A stretch of DNA of 64,000 bases from Glebionis coronaria (GCA_025667525.1 CM046877.1:622440262-622504261), one strand, 5' to 3'; shown: positions 49,955 to 62,104, numbered from the stretch's first letter. Notes: generated by a model not told the origin, from the letters alone. Numbers and translations: made by a program.

Positions 49955-52900
49955 AATACTCGGTAGGGAAAGAAGTGATGCTCAACAACCACTTTAAAAC
50001 CTTTAAGATTAAAAAATAATAAAACTTCATAGGAATAATAAAATTAAAATGTAATATACTATTGTTACATGTGATCAAAAGTGAAGTAAATGACATGTTT
50101 GTTATGATAAACATACAATATGTCATAGTTATATTAGTTTGTTCGTTTAGTTTGAAATAAAAAAAATGATTGGTGTTAACGTATACTATGTAGGAATAAA
50201 TGTCATATACATATATGTCATGAAATATGTGAACATAAACTAAATATCGGAGAAACAAAATGTAACATATTTGCGTTCAAATGGTTTGCAGGACTTAATA
50301 ATTTTGAAGAAATTTTATCACTTGACATGAAACATGTGGATATACATATCAGGGAAACAAAATGTAACATACTTGCGTTCAAGTGGTTTGCTAGGATTTA
50401 ATAATTTTGAACGGTTTTATCACCTTCAGGTTACGGATATCGAGTATCGGTCGGTTACAATTTGTGTGTGAGTTTGCTAGAAGAAACTGATTAGTCGATG
50501 ATTACACTCATCGGGAGCACTTGATGGCTAAGTTGACGATGTTTATGTTTTAATTTAATGTCCGCTCGAAACTAACTTATGTAGTGACTTCTAAATGTAC
50601 ATAATAACTTGTTACTATACGTGTGAGAAGATTTAGTTGGTCGATATACAATCAACTTTTCATACATGTTTATAATTAAGTTTGTTTCTAGTAATGTTGA
50701 CTAGAAGACTTAAAAGGTTAGGTTTACTCCAAACAACTTGATATTTTATATATGTCATTTTAATCAATATATCAACAAAAAAAATATATCTTATATTTTA
50801 CTTTCTTGATCATTAAGTTATTCGAATTAATGTTACGGTCACATAAGAAATGAAACTGTAATGAGAAGTCTGAGAATATACTACAACTGTACATTTTGGA
50901 TGCAACGAAAAAGGTGCATATTTGTTTAATATTATCTCCTTTATTTGAATGGTGGTTAAAAATCATTCTCTCTTTTCATTTTTCTTCACCAAATCTCTTC
51001 CTATAGGTATACTTTATTTGTGTATATTAAATTTAAATGGTGTTTTGTTATTAATACATATTTACAAAAAAACAAAACTACAAACATGTTAATATGATTG
51101 GAAAGAAGATTAATTACCAATTAATTAATAATATCTCATATTTGTTATGAAATAAATATCACTTGATCACGTATGCTAAATAATCGCAACAATATTTGCT
51201 TTTGACCACATATGTTAAACAATCACAACATTATATGCAAAATGAAACTACGAACATGTTAATATCGAGTAAAAGAAGATTTAATGCCAATTAGTTATTA
51301 TTATATCATATTTGTTAAGAAAATAACTATCACTTGATCACATATGCTAAGCAATCACAATATAATTTTCTTCTGATCGAGAATTATGCCTAATTGTCGA
51401 CCAAGCAAGTCATCAACTGTTTGTGATGAGTACGACCATAATGCAATTTTTCTTGTGAAACACTCAATTCTTTTAAGGAAACACAACATTATTTGCTTTT
51501 GATCAAGAATAAGTTATTCCTATTTGTCGATCAAATAAGTCATAAATTCTTTTGTTCATTTTCTTTTTAACAAACACTAAATCATCAAAGCAATGTATAT
51601 ATAAAACCTGCCACATATTCTAATTTTGGACAAATTTGTTTAATAAAGATGTGTAAGGTTTATTTTTACGTTTTTCCATTTATGACTAAGTATAAAAAGA
51701 AACCGATATACATTTATTGAACATATTTGTCCAAAATTAAAATAGGTGACCAAATCTTATCTACACTTGCTTAGAATAACTGAGTGTTTACGCAAGAAAT
51801 TGCATTATGGTAGTACTCGTCAAACAATTAATGACTTACTTGGTCGACAATTAGGCATAACTTATTCCCGATCAAAAGAAAATAATATTCTGATTGTTTA
51901 GCATATTTGATCAAGTGATAATTATTTTCTTAACAAATATGAGATAATACCAAGTAACTGGTATTTAATCTTCATTCCTACTTTATATTAACTTGCTCAT
52001 AGTTTTGTTTCTAGTAGATACGTACCTTAATGATAAAACATATATTAAATTTAATATACAAAAATGAGGTATATATTAATAGGAGGGGTTCCATGAAAAA
52101 AATGAGAAAAGTGAGAATGATTTTAACCACATTTTCAAATAAGGGAGATAAAATTAAGAGAATTTGCATTTTTTTAGTTGCATTTCAAATGTATAGTTGT
52201 GATATATTCTCACACTTGTCATTCTAATTTTTTCCTATATGATCTTAACACTAAACGATAACTCAATGATAAAGAAAGTGTAATATAAGATAGGATATTT
52301 TTTCTTGATATATTGATTAAAATGACATATATCAACCTAGCCTCTTTAGTTTTTCAGTCAACCTAAACATAATTATGAAAATGTATGTGAAGTTGATTAG
52401 ATATCAATCAACTAAATGTTATCTCACGTGTATAGTTACAAACTATTGTGTACGTTTAGCAATCGATACATAAGTTACTTTTGATCGGACATTGACTTAA
52501 AATCTAAACATCACCAACTTAGCCATCAAGTGCTCCCTAATGAGCTAGTGTGGTAGTCGACTAGTTGATTGTGAGCTATTGTAATCATCGACTGCTCGAT
52601 TTCTTCTAGCACATACATACACAAATTGTAACCGACACATACTCAATCTCCGCAACAAGGTGATAAATTTTTTCGAAATTATTAAATACTAGCAAACCAC
52701 TTGAACGAAAATATGTTATATTCAGTTTTCTCCGTATCTCATTTATGTACAAATACTCCATGCCATGTAGGCATATGACATTGATCACTACAAAAATATG
52801 TTACGTCCAACCACCTTCTCATTTCAAAGAAAATGGACAAACAAATATTACTACGAGATATTGTATGTTCATCCTAACAAACATCTTCTTCACTTCACTT

Positions 52901-53055
52901 TTGACACAAGTAACAACAATATATTACATTTAGTTTCATTACTTCTATAAAGTTTTATTGTTTTGTTAAACTTTAATGCCCTAAAATGGATCATTATTAG
53001 GTTACCTTCATCCGTATCATTTTTATTTAAATTGTAAAATATAAAGTTTAAAGAA
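49955..53055. repeat. 3.1-kb AT-rich foldback unit
   Basis: 49980-50700 pairs inverted with 52340-53000: GTTCAAGTGGTTTGCTAG with CTAGCAAACCACTTGAAC, and GGTTACAATTTGTGTGTG with CACACAAATTGTAACC-like DNA. The inner parts also pair (TTGTTAAGAAAATAACTATC and GATAATTATTTTCTTAACAA) around a centre near 51620. Diverged repeats mentioning CACTTGATCACATATGCTAA fill 51150-51500. The open frames at 49950-50258, 50772-50966, 52030-52227, 52606-52788, 52745-52933 and 52890-53072 fall in the arms and show no protein family. From 48861 to 49954 is copy-2 DNA matching 21860-22860, without a gene. Confidence 0.85.
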
Positions 53056-53850
53056 AAACAATAAACAGTCAAAATAAAATAAATTTGTTTTAACTGAAAA
53101 TATCAACAATATCAAGTTGTACGAATATATCTTATAATTTTTTTCTAATCATAGTATACATGCATATTTATTTAGGGAAGTATAAAAGCATAGTTAGGGA
53201 GCATATGATGAGCAAAAGGTCATACGTATATATATGCACACGGCTGCATGAAACCGAAAAAAGTAAGCATAAAAGACTAACCATGTCGCGCATGTGCAGT
53301 GTTCATTATGCAATACTTACATACCTTTCGTCGTTTTCGCAAGAGTATATAACCTTCGCATTAGTTATAAAAGACATCGACTGAACGATTTCAAGGATCA
53401 ATGTACGAGTCATTCACAAGAAAACGTTAAGGTACAAAAAATTAGGTGTTAAACTTGGATTTTATAGGCCTATGGTTGTTACTAATTGGAGGGTGTTACC
53501 AAAACTTAAAATTGATAGCAACATTAATAGCGGTGGTAATAATATAAATTACCGTTTTTTAACTTTTTTTATATGGTCAAAATTTGCATTAACAACTTAA
53601 AGCATTTATAGTGGTAGAGAGATTTTAAATGTAAACAAATAAAAAAAAGGTTAAGAAGATAAAATTATATCGATGACATAAGATAATTAACGATCACAGT
53701 TTTCATATGTAGTGAACGAGTTTGCGAACTCGCGATCGGTTGTGCCATGGCGGAATGTTTACGTAGTATGTATATACGTGAAAATAGCAAAGGGTAAGAT
53801 GAAATTATTCATTTTTACGGACTAAATAAAAATATGTTAAAACCTAATTA

Positions 53851-54287
53851 GCTCTATTATTTGTCCAGTTTGTTGTGTGGGTGTTGATTCTAGAGACCAT
53901 CTCTTTTTGGCTTGTCATATTGCGAAATCTATTTGGCAGCTCATTAGCAATTGGGTTGATATTCCTTCGTCGGATTATGCTTATATTGGCGATCTATACT
54001 CTTGGTTGGTTTCTTAGAGCGGCTCTAAAGGAAAAAAAGATCGGTTACATGGCATCATTGCTACAACTTTATGATGGATTTGGCGTTTACGAAACCATAT
54101 TACTTTTGACTCACATTCTCTTAGAAAATGTTATATTTTTTATAATATTAGACTTTATTCTTTTTCTTGCCTTAAGTCTAGAGGTTGTATAATTTCTTGT
54201 TAGAACGATTGGCTTAGACATCTTTATACTTTTCTCTAACTCCTTGCTAGTTGCTTTCTTTAATATAATTTTGATGTTCTAAAAAGA
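53851..54287 (+). pseudogene. 5'-truncated LINE tail with zf-RVT domain
   Basis: One frame reads CPVCCVGVDSRDHLFLACHI then AKSIWQLISNW, the Cys/His pattern of the reverse-transcriptase zinc-binding domain (zf-RVT) at the end of plant non-LTR retrotransposons. Further on come stops (LVS*) and a frame change before LHGIIATTLWWIWRLRN, also typical of this tail. The 437-bp piece is bounded by an exact 17-bp duplication, ATGTTAAAACCTAATTA, at 53834-53850 and 54288-54304, and copy 1 (near 26810-26830) has the single, unoccupied site. The 105-aa open frame at 53875-54192 is in another frame and is not the protein. Confidence 0.88.
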
Positions 54288-54623
54288 ATGTTAAAACCTA
54301 ATTAAAAGAAACCTTAAACTATAGCCCACGCCACAAGCTCAAGCCTTAATTTGGTCTGACATTTTTCTCAAAGCACTTGTTTATAAGAGCACAAGAAACG
54401 GTAGAGCCGTTTTTGTGGTGCCATCGCCAAAAAATGTTGTCAGGTCAACAAATTGAGCTATGTCACCAATTTTCAGGGAGAGTGATCTGCCATAGCGATT
54501 CTGGTGCCATGGGATTTTTATTTTTATTTTAACTTAAATACATATTTATATAAAAAATTATATTCATTAATTTAAAACATTACATAAACATTAAACATTA
54601 CAAAAAAACGAAACACAAATCAT

Positions 54624-55015
54624 TTAAAAATGAGAGTTTCTCGGATAAGTTTTCAAAACATCCCAACAATGAAGATGTTTAAACTGGCACATATGTTGAG
54701 CTTCATAGTCACGAAGGGCATTATTCATTAAATCCTCGTCAGTTGCTACAGTTACCCGTGTACGATTTGCTTTGTTGTAACATTCAGCGAACCTACCCAC
54801 GGTGATCAATAGGGACTTCCATTTCCCATATATGCTATGGTACGTTTGTTTCCTCGGATAATCTAATCGGTCCTCCATTTTTTGTAAAATCTCAGCCCAA
54901 AAAATACGAGAATCTATTGTGTTACCTGTCACGTTGTTTTCGACAACAAAGTTCCAAGCGCGACACAACGTTATTTCTTCCTCGGATGTTCATATTACCG
55001 GCGCCATTGGAGATG
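54624..55015 (-). pseudogene. Harbinger Myb/SANT-like ORF fragment, copy 2
   Basis: The minus-strand frame gives TLCRAWNFVVENNVTGN, FWAEILQKMEDRLDYPRKQT, KWKSLLITVGRFAECYNKAN and LRDYEAQHMCQFKHLHCWDV. This is the same layout as the trihelix domain in the intact protein at 40101-41483 (residues 183-296), but from another family member. About 114 residues are open. The presumed true start (MAPVI, about 55005) is followed by TGA where copy 1 has an Arg codon, and there is no coiled-coil C-terminus. It is a truncated, non-functional copy. Confidence 0.78.
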
Positions 55016-55270
55016 TGAAAGAAGATGATTTGTTATGTGTTTGAGGAAGAAGATATGGAAAAAATAGATGTAAAATAAAGATTTTATAAAATTTTGGGCT
55101 TTTAAAAAAAATCAAAATATCCAACATCTATAATACCCTTAAATTCAAAAAATTTCAAAAAATAAAAAATAAATAAACCGCGTGGGATGTGTCGACGGCA
55201 CGAGCTGCTCGGCGCCAAACCACGGAGTCTTGCGCCAAAGAATTTTGTCGCGCCAAGGTTTGGCGTCAGC

Positions 55271-55691
55271 TAGGGGTGTAAACGAGCCGAGTCGAGCTGA
55301 GTACTATCAAGCTCGAGCTTGACTCGAATACAAAAACTTGAGCTCAAAACTCGGCTTGAGCTCTAGCGAGCTTTATATTTCGAGCTCGAGCTCGTCATAT
55401 AAAACTCGAGCTCGAAACTCGACTCGAGCTCGATTATTTTCACATGTTATGATCGAACTCGATAAATACTCGACATATCAAGCTCGACTCGACTCGATTT
55501 ATCTATATAAAAAGGTAGCAAAATAAGCTCGATAAGGCTCGCGAGCTTCTCGAGCCGAGTATATTGGAGCTCGAACTCGACTCGAATGTATACTCGAGTA
55601 GCTCGAATTCGAGCTCGACTCGTTTAGATCGAGTAGTTCACGAGTCCATCTCGAGTAGCTCACGAGCTGTCTCGGCTCGTTTACACCCCTA
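55271..55691. mobile_element. hAT-type MITE, CGAGCTCGAG-rich (421 bp)
   Basis: The ends TAGGGGTGTAAACGAGCCGA and its inverse are flanked by an exact 8-bp duplication, GCGTCAGC, at 55263-55270 and 55692-55699. The interior is saturated with GAGCTCGA words, typical of this widespread plant hAT MITE type. The open frames at 55338-55526 and 55499-55738 are products of that bias. It is nested in the Harbinger-like element. Confidence 0.96.
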
Positions 55692-55875
55692 GCGTCAGCG
55701 AACGGCACCACCACTCCAACCCCTCTAATTATAAGCACTTGTTTATAAGCACCCGCAACTCACTGGATGTGCTAGTTTAGCAACAATTTGGTCTGACAAT
55801 CAACATGCACCTTTATATACCACAAAAACACATATGCTACACGCACAACTCCGATCCGATCGTGTTCCAAAAACC

Positions 55876-58076
55876 CTAAATGTGTGTTTAGTTGAAGAAA
55901 AATCCTCCACTTTTCTAAAAAAAAATTCATTTGAAAATGAAAAAATAAAAAACTTGTTTAGTTCCATCTTTTTTTCATATTTTTTCAAAAATCAAGAAAT
56001 TTTCATTTTCAAATATTATATAGAAAACTAGAAAACTTCATATTACACTTTTCTATTTCTTTTCCCAAATAATAATAAAACATATTCCCATATCTTTTTT
56101 AACCCTATTTTACGTTTCCGTAACTTTTTTACGTTTTCATCAGTATTTTTACGTTTTCTTCACTAAATTTACATTTTCGTCGGTATTTTTACGTTTTTAA
56201 CAGTATTTTTACGTTTTCGCCAGTAAATTTAGTTTTCGTCAGTAATTTTACGTTCAGTAAACTTACATTTTTGTCAGTAATTTAACGTTTTCGTCAGTAA
56301 ACTTACGTTTTCGTCAGTAATTCTACGTTTTCGTTACTAAATTTACGTTTTCGTCAGTAAACTTACGTTTTCGTTAGTAAACTTATGTTTTCGTCAGTAA
56401 AATTACGTTTTCGTCAGTAATTTACGTTTTCGTCAGTATACTTACGTTTTCGCCAGTATACTTACGTTTTCGCCAGTAATTTTACATTTTTGTCAGTAAA
56501 CTTAAGTTTGCGTCAGTAAACTTACGTTTTCGTCAGTAAACTTACGTTTTTGCCATTAAACTTACGTTTTCGTCACTAAAATTACGTTTTCGCCAGTAAA
56601 CTTACGTTTTCGTTAGTAATTTTACGTTTTCGTCAGTAAACTTATGTTTTCGTCAGTAAACTTACGTTTTCGCCAGTAAACTTACGTTGTCGTCAGTACT
56701 TTTACGTTTTTGTGAGTAAATTTACGTTTTTGTCATTATTTTTACATTTTCGTCACCGAACTTACGGTGTCGTCAGTAACTTACGTTTTTTACAGTAAAT
56801 TTACGTTTTCGGTAGTAATTTTAAGTTTTCGTCAGTAATTATAAGTTTTCTCAGTAATTTTACGTTTTCGTCAGAAATTTTACGTTTTCGTCAGTAAACT
56901 TACGTTTTCGCCAATAAACTTACGTTTTCGTCAGTAAACTTACGTTTTCATCACTAAATTGACGTTTATGTCATTATTTTTACGTTTTCGTCAGTAAACT
57001 TACATTGTCGTCAGTAAACTTACGTTTTGACATTATATTTACGGTTTCGTCAGTAATTTTAAGTTTTCGTCGGTAATTTTAAGCTTTCGTCAGGAATTTT
57101 ACGTTTTCGTCAGGAATTTTACAGACAAAAATTTAGAATACTTACGAAAATGTTAATGGAGAAAACATAAGTTACTGATGAAAACGTAAATTTACTGAGG
57201 AAAACGTAAAATTACTGACGAAAACGTAAAATTACTGAAGAAAACGTAAAATTAGTGACGAAAACTTAAATATACTGACAAAAACGTAAAAATACTGACG
57301 AAACCGTAAATATACTGACGAAAATGTAATATTACTGACGAAAACGTAAAATTACTGACGAAAACGTAAATTACTGACGAAAATGTAAAATTACTTATGA
57401 AAACGTAAAAATAATGACGAAAATGTAAAATTACTGACAAAAACGTAAGTTTACTGACAAAAACGTAAATGCTGAGTAAAACCTAAGTTTACTGATGAAA
57501 ACGTAAGTTTACTGATGAAAACGTAAGTTTACTGATGAAAACGTAAGTTTACTGATGAAAACGTAAGTTTACTGACGAAAACCTAAATTTACTTAGGAAA
57601 ACGTAAATTCACTGACAAAAACGTAAAAATTCAGACGAAAGCGTAAAACTACTGATGAAAACGTAAAAATACTGATTTGACAAAAACGTAAATTTACTGA
57701 CGAAAGTGTGAAATTACTGAGGAAAACGTAAAATTATTGACGAAAACGTAAAATTACTGACGAAATCATAAAATTACTGACGAAAACGTAAAATTACTGA
57801 CGAAAACGTAAACATACCGACGAAAACGTAAAAATAATGACGAAAACGTAAAATTACTGACAAAAACGTAAGTTTACTGACGAAAATGTAAAAATACTGA
57901 GTAAAACGTAAAATTACTGATGAAAACGTAAGTTTACTGACGAAAACGTAAATCTACTGAGGAAAACGTACATTTAATGACAAAAACATAAAAATTCAGA
58001 CGAAAACGTAAAAATACTGATGAAAACATAAAATACTAATGAACACATAAAAATACTCATGAAAACATAAAATACC
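55876..58076. mobile_element. Foldback element with inverted 20-bp arrays, right end lost
   Basis: After a GTGTGTTTAGTTGAAGAAAA edge (compare GCGTTTAGTTGGAAAA at 34512), 56110-57120 is about 50 copies of ACGTTTTCGTCAGTAAACTT. 57121-58076 is about 45 copies in reverse orientation. It is the same family as 34508-35995 but larger. No CAACTAAAC end is present on the right; the array runs directly into the duplicated block at 58077. The open frame at 57252-57440 is an artefact. Confidence 0.85.
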
Positions 58077-58295
58077 ATATTGAACAAGATATTGAGGAAA
58101 ACGCCATGTCTCCAACATTTTTTGGATATGTTTATTCTCCTTATGCATAATTTAAGCTCTCTTTCAGAATACTAATAGGTCATATTCTTAGTTCAAGGTG
58201 ACCACATTTAGGTCAGATTCTTAGTTCAAGGTACTGTGGTTTAACGGCAAAGGGTGCAACTTAGGGATACGTGTTGGGATAAGGCTAGAGCTCTT
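58077..58295. repeat. Duplicated block I, copy C, without the CACTA element
   Basis: Matches 31215-31468 and 38333-38582 (GAGGAAAACGCCA.GTCTCC, TTTGGATATGTTTATTCTCC, AGTTCAAGGTGACCACATTT). Where A and B carry CACTACAAG, C continues CCTGGTCACTC. It is shortened near 58263 (the part after CAACTTAGG). Confidence 0.93.
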
Positions 58296-58319
58296 CCCTG
58301 GTCACTCATAAATGTACAC

Positions 58320-58576
58320 ACACCTAGCGATGTTTGAACCTTTGACCTCACCAACAATATGTTACTCAAAATATACCAAACGCAGAATTTGACATTGCGT
58401 TATGGGTTTAACTGTGTTAAAAACTAGTGTCTAACAAAAATCATACATAAATGACGTTTCTCAATGAGAGGGGTCATGGGCACAAAACAGAATTATAGGC
58501 TTACACAACACCAAAAAGATATAATTACAGCAGAAGCAAGTAAGCCGAGGGCTTTAGGTTCAGCAATGGAGCAGTG
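58320..58576. repeat. Block duplicated at 42116-42363
   Basis: See the shared words given for 42116-42363. Here it follows copy C without interruption and leads into tandemly repeated DNA downstream of CHMP1. Confidence 0.9.
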
Positions 58577-59720
58577 CAAGAGTTATACACAGGAAACAAG
58601 CCGATAAACCCACATTACATACACAGGAAACAAGCCGATAAACCCACATTATATAGTATAATCTTGAATAACATGAATGATGAATCATTAGCAAGTAATT
58701 TTCGACCTCATCCAGTAGTAGAAAAAACTGTGTAAGAGAGATGTGGCGACAAACAAAACTAGCCCGTCGTAAACTAGTTTGGATGTCAAATATGCCCAAA
58801 GTACTCAAGGTGATAAATAGGTCAACATCATTCATGTTATTCAAGATTATACTATATAGGCAGTTACAGATCAAGCTCAAAACACATATAGCATATAGGT
58901 AAACAGCATAGCATGTTCCTAACACATGAGATACATGTAAACTCGGATTCTGTACAATGGCAAGCAAAAAAACCATAACAAACCTCGCATCGTATGTTCA
59001 GACATACAAATCCAACCCATGATATTACAGTGCATCCATACGATTCTACGCAAACATATACCCAACTACACAGGTTTTAATTTTAACTTTTTGAGCGTAT
59101 GTTTCAGGCTTTCAGCATTGCAGATAGTAAGTAAGTAGCCATAGGTTTTTTGCAGTGAACTTTAGATCAACAGGTGATGTATAGACGTATGGTTACAGAG
59201 TCATAAACACTTGTACACACCTGTCACATAAAAAAATGTAAAGCAATCTCATGCTACCATGATATGGTTCAAGCCCATATATCAATATAGGTAAACAGCA
59301 TAGCTCGATCCAAACACACCAGCCATGAAACTCGCATATGCAATCCAGGGTAAAACAGACGAGCAAAGTAACCATAACAAACCAAGAACAAGTGTTGTAG
59401 CATATATTTGTCACCCCCTATATGACCAAGCATCCATACATATGCAAACATATGCCCAACTAAACAGGTTGACTTTTTCACCTTCTGTTCCAGAATTGCA
59501 GATGGTAATAATTAAGTATGCCACATCTGAAGAGTTACTAAAACTCGTCAGATCAATTTCAATTACTAGGCAGCTTTATGTTCAGCAATGGAACATCGCA
59601 TGGGTCATAGGCAGGAAACAAACTTATTAGCCAAAACTAGACCAAAAAGATTCACATACAGCATAAGCAAGTAAGCAGGAGGCTTTAGGTTCAGGAATGG
59701 AGCGTAGGAAACAAACTTAT
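58577..59720. repeat. Tandem duplications downstream of CHMP1
   Basis: ACACAGGAAACAAGCCGATA, AACCCACATTA is repeated at 58577-58655. A block of about 420 bp (ATATAGGTAAACAGCATAG, CCATAACAAACC, GCAAACATAT.CCCAACTA.ACAGG) recurs at 58868-59075 and 59285-59475. AGCAAGTAAG.....GGCTTTAGGTTCAG occurs at 58535 and 59667. The minus-strand open frames 58560-58976, 59193-59414 and 59269-59481 and the plus frame 59325-59630 have no family pattern. The DNA may be duplicated 3' flank of CHMP1. From 59721 to 60216 is the presumed 3' UTR and flank of CHMP1. Confidence 0.7.
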
Positions 59721-60216
59721 AAACACACATGCAGTAAAAAGATTTACAGAACAGCAGAACAAATCGCCTTTTTAACATGGACAAAGCTTGATAAACAATG
59801 ACTTACATACAATAGAACAAGTCAAGCACAGATCAACATATCCAGGGGGCGGCATTAAATCAACAACGCTAGAGCAGAATTGGATTATAAGATCTACACC
59901 CGATTTTACTAAAACGTGTCAGAATAATATCAGTGCTAACATAACCTAGCTCTAACCCCTCTAAGCATATAGTTTCCAATGCAATACGCATAAACACAGT
60001 TTCAATAGCACGGCATGGCAAACTCTCAACAAGCTACATAAGCACAATAGTTTAGTTCTAACATATAAAATCAACCCATAATACGGAAATGCATTACACT
60101 TGATCCATTAACAAGTTTTAACACAATCACATTTAAATCCCGTCAAATATACAAACTTATTCCAATACCACATAACGTACCAACCCGTTCATCACATTGC
60201 ATCAAACCATACTCAA

Positions 60217-60828
60217 TCACCCACGGGCCTTAAGTTCCGCAAGTCTCCTTGACAAGTCATCTTCATCAACTTTCTCCTCACTCTTAGTCGCCACAGCATG
60301 TCCAGCCGGCTGCGGCAACCCAACAGACACTTCCAAACCATAATCATCCGCAACTTGCTGCATCAAGCTATTAACCTCCCCTTCAGGTGTGCTCAAACTC
60401 GTACTTCCTGCCATTGAACTCTCCATAAACTCAGCTTGAACCTCCATATTAACAAACTGCCTCTCGAATGAATCCATCGTCTCGCTCATCTTCTGCAAGT
60501 TCCCGGTGTTCAAAGTCGACTCTAGGCTCTTCACAATCGACCCCATACTTTTGCTAATAGTATTCATCTTGGCTTGCGTATCTAAACGCGCAACAACAGC
60601 ATCTAGACGCGAAGATAGCTTTAGATAATTCATTTGTTCATTACGTTTACGGATGGCATTTTCAGCGTAGATACGTGCGCCATCCATGTTGCCTTTCTCG
60701 ATGGCTTTTTTGACTTTGAGTTTTTCTGTTTTCTCATCTTTTTCGCATTTTTTGGCTTGGCGTTGTAGGCTTTTGGCAGTGAATTTGAGTTCCATTATTT
60801 GGTTCATTAACTTCTCTGCTTGTCCCAT
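60217..60828 (-). CDS. CHMP1: ESCRT-III subunit CHMP1 (charged multivesicular body protein 1)
   Basis: Intact 203-aa single-exon ORF, the usual length of plant CHMP1 proteins. The N-terminal Snf7-type core (residues 1-110) starts [20 protein letters not shown], is strongly basic ([20 protein letters not shown]) and includes [20 protein letters not shown]; two long helices form the membrane-binding hairpin. Residues 110-160 are acidic and Met-rich ([20 protein letters not shown]). The C-terminal MIM1 helix, [16 protein letters not shown] (188-203), is the known binding site for MIT domains of VPS4/SKD1 and LIP5. CHMP1 acts late in ESCRT-III on endosomes, sorting ubiquitinated membrane cargo into multivesicular bodies. 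In Arabidopsis it is needed for sorting of auxin carriers. It looks functional and is the only conserved housekeeping gene here. The start codon fits the family N-terminus exactly. Confidence 0.97.
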   Translation of the reverse strand: MGQAEKLMNQIMELKFTAKSLQRQAKKCEKDEKTEKLKVKKAIEKGNMDGARIYAENAIRKRNEQMNYLKLSSRLDAVVARLDTQAKMNTISKSMGSIVKSLESTLNTGNLQKMSETMDSFERQFVNMEVQAEFMESSMAGSTSLSTPEGEVNSLMQQVADDYGLEVSVGLPQPAGHAVATKSEEKVDEDDLSRRLAELKARG

Positions 60829-61224
60829 CCTTCACAGATTTTTTTATATCACTATAAAACCTACAAATAACAATTCAACGCTTAATTAACCACAAAACTA
60901 AAAATTAACAGTAAAACTGAATGTTAACGGCAAATCTGATATTATCACACTACCTAATAGTTAACGGTAAAAGCTGTAAACTAAAACCAGAATCTACATA
61001 ACTTCTATTGGAAAACGCCAAAACACATATCTAACGGAAAAACAGTAAATTAACCGTAAATCTCAGTATCTCACGTTTAACAGTAAAAGCTGTAAACCAA
61101 TGGTAAAGCTAAAATAGCTAAAATTTAACGGTGAAAGCTGTAAACTAACGGCAAAGCTAAAGTTTAACAATAAACTGACGGCAAATTAAAAGTACAACTA
61201 AATGTTAAAATATCTCACAACATA

Positions 61225-61320
61225 TTTCACACGTGCCTCTAGCGAGGCTTGAACCAACAACCTGTAGGTTGGTGAGGAACTCATATACCCAAGGATACCC
61301 TTGGTGGCCAACTCAGCTAA
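61225..61320 (-). repeat. tRNA-derived SINE head or tRNA relic
   Basis: On the minus strand TAGCTGAGTTGGCCACCAAG resembles a tRNA A box and GGTTGTTGGTTCAAGCCTCG carries a B box (GGTTCAAGCC). The spacing is longer than in an intact tRNA and no acceptor stem pairing is evident, so a SINE head is likelier than a functional tRNA. Confidence 0.5.
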
Positions 61321-61487
61321 ACCTAACAGTTCTTTCAAAATTTCACTAACCTATTAATTAATTTTACCGTAAAAACTGTAAAACCAAAAAATTAACAGTA
61401 AAACTGAATGTTAACGGTAAACCTTCCTGTTCTTTCGAATATTTTACTAGCCTATAAATAATTTAAACGTAGAAACTGTAAATTAAC

Positions 61488-61792
61488 CTGATACGGGTCA
61501 AAGTGATTGGGCATGTGACTTGCACGTGCCAATCTCTTATCAACCTTCCCTACCAAACCAATCTCCCCATTCACACCACATTTAGATTAGCTGTTGTATG
61601 TGTGTGAAAACACTTCTCTTTGCCAAATTCTCTCTGTAACAAATCATAACAGATTGTAACTAATTTCTTAACCGAATTCTGTTATAATCCGCCACTTTAA
61701 TTAGTTCACATTGCTCTGTTTCTTATTGCTTACGATCTGGCTAGTCTTGACTTATCACAGATCTTATTGATCCCTGTTAAGCACTTATCAAT
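61488..61792. mobile_element. Possible solo LTR or unidentified insertion
   Basis: A 305-bp stretch without the GTAAA repeat begins TGATACGGGT and ends CACTTATCA, giving TG...CA ends with a short TGATA/TATCA inversion, as in LTRs. The flanking bases do not show a convincing 5-bp duplication, so this is tentative. Confidence 0.3.
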
Positions 61793-62104
61793 ACCGTAAG
61801 ACTAATAATTAACAGTAAAACTGAATGTTAAGAGTAAAAGCTGCAATCTATCCAAAGCTGAAAGTTAACGTCATACTTAACGGCAAAATTAAAGTAAACC
61901 TAATATTTAACGGCAAACTTAACAGTAAATGTCAACGGTAAAAGGCATAATCTAACGGAAAACGCTGTAAATCAGCGGTAAAACCTACACTTCTTTCGAG
62001 ATTACACTAACCTATAAATAATTCAACCGTAAAACTAAACATTAGCTGCAATCAAACGGCAAACTTAACGCTAATCCTAAATGTTAATGCCAAAAGCTGT
62101 AATC

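Larger units (their letters stand above)
54387..55725. mobile_element. Harbinger-like element, copy 2
   Basis: The element begins GAGCACAAGAAACGG after TAA (54384-54386) and ends CCAACCCCTC before TAA (55726-55728), so a 3-bp TAA duplication is possible, although the terminal repeats are weak. It holds the Myb-like pseudogene (-) and a hAT MITE. The 15-mer GCACTTGTTTATAAG lies on both sides (about 54373 and 55736). Confidence 0.55.
45780..55880. repeat. Large segmental duplication, copy 2
   Basis: Diverged counterpart of 19300-27960 in the same orientation. Unlike copy 1 it contains the 3-kb foldback at 49955-53055, the LINE tail at 53851 and the hAT MITE at 55271. It lacks the Stowaway MITE, the expanded TA tract and the element inside that tract. 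Confidence 0.9.

Noticed and set aside
53875..54192. 105-aa hydrophobic open frame, possibly a membrane protein
   Set aside because: The LINE zf-RVT pattern lies in a different frame of the same DNA, so this is a shadow of the LINE tail.
58560..58976. 138-aa Cys/Leu-rich open frame on the minus strand
   Set aside because: It overlaps tandemly duplicated non-coding DNA, has no recognisable domain, and the duplicate copies do not preserve the frame.
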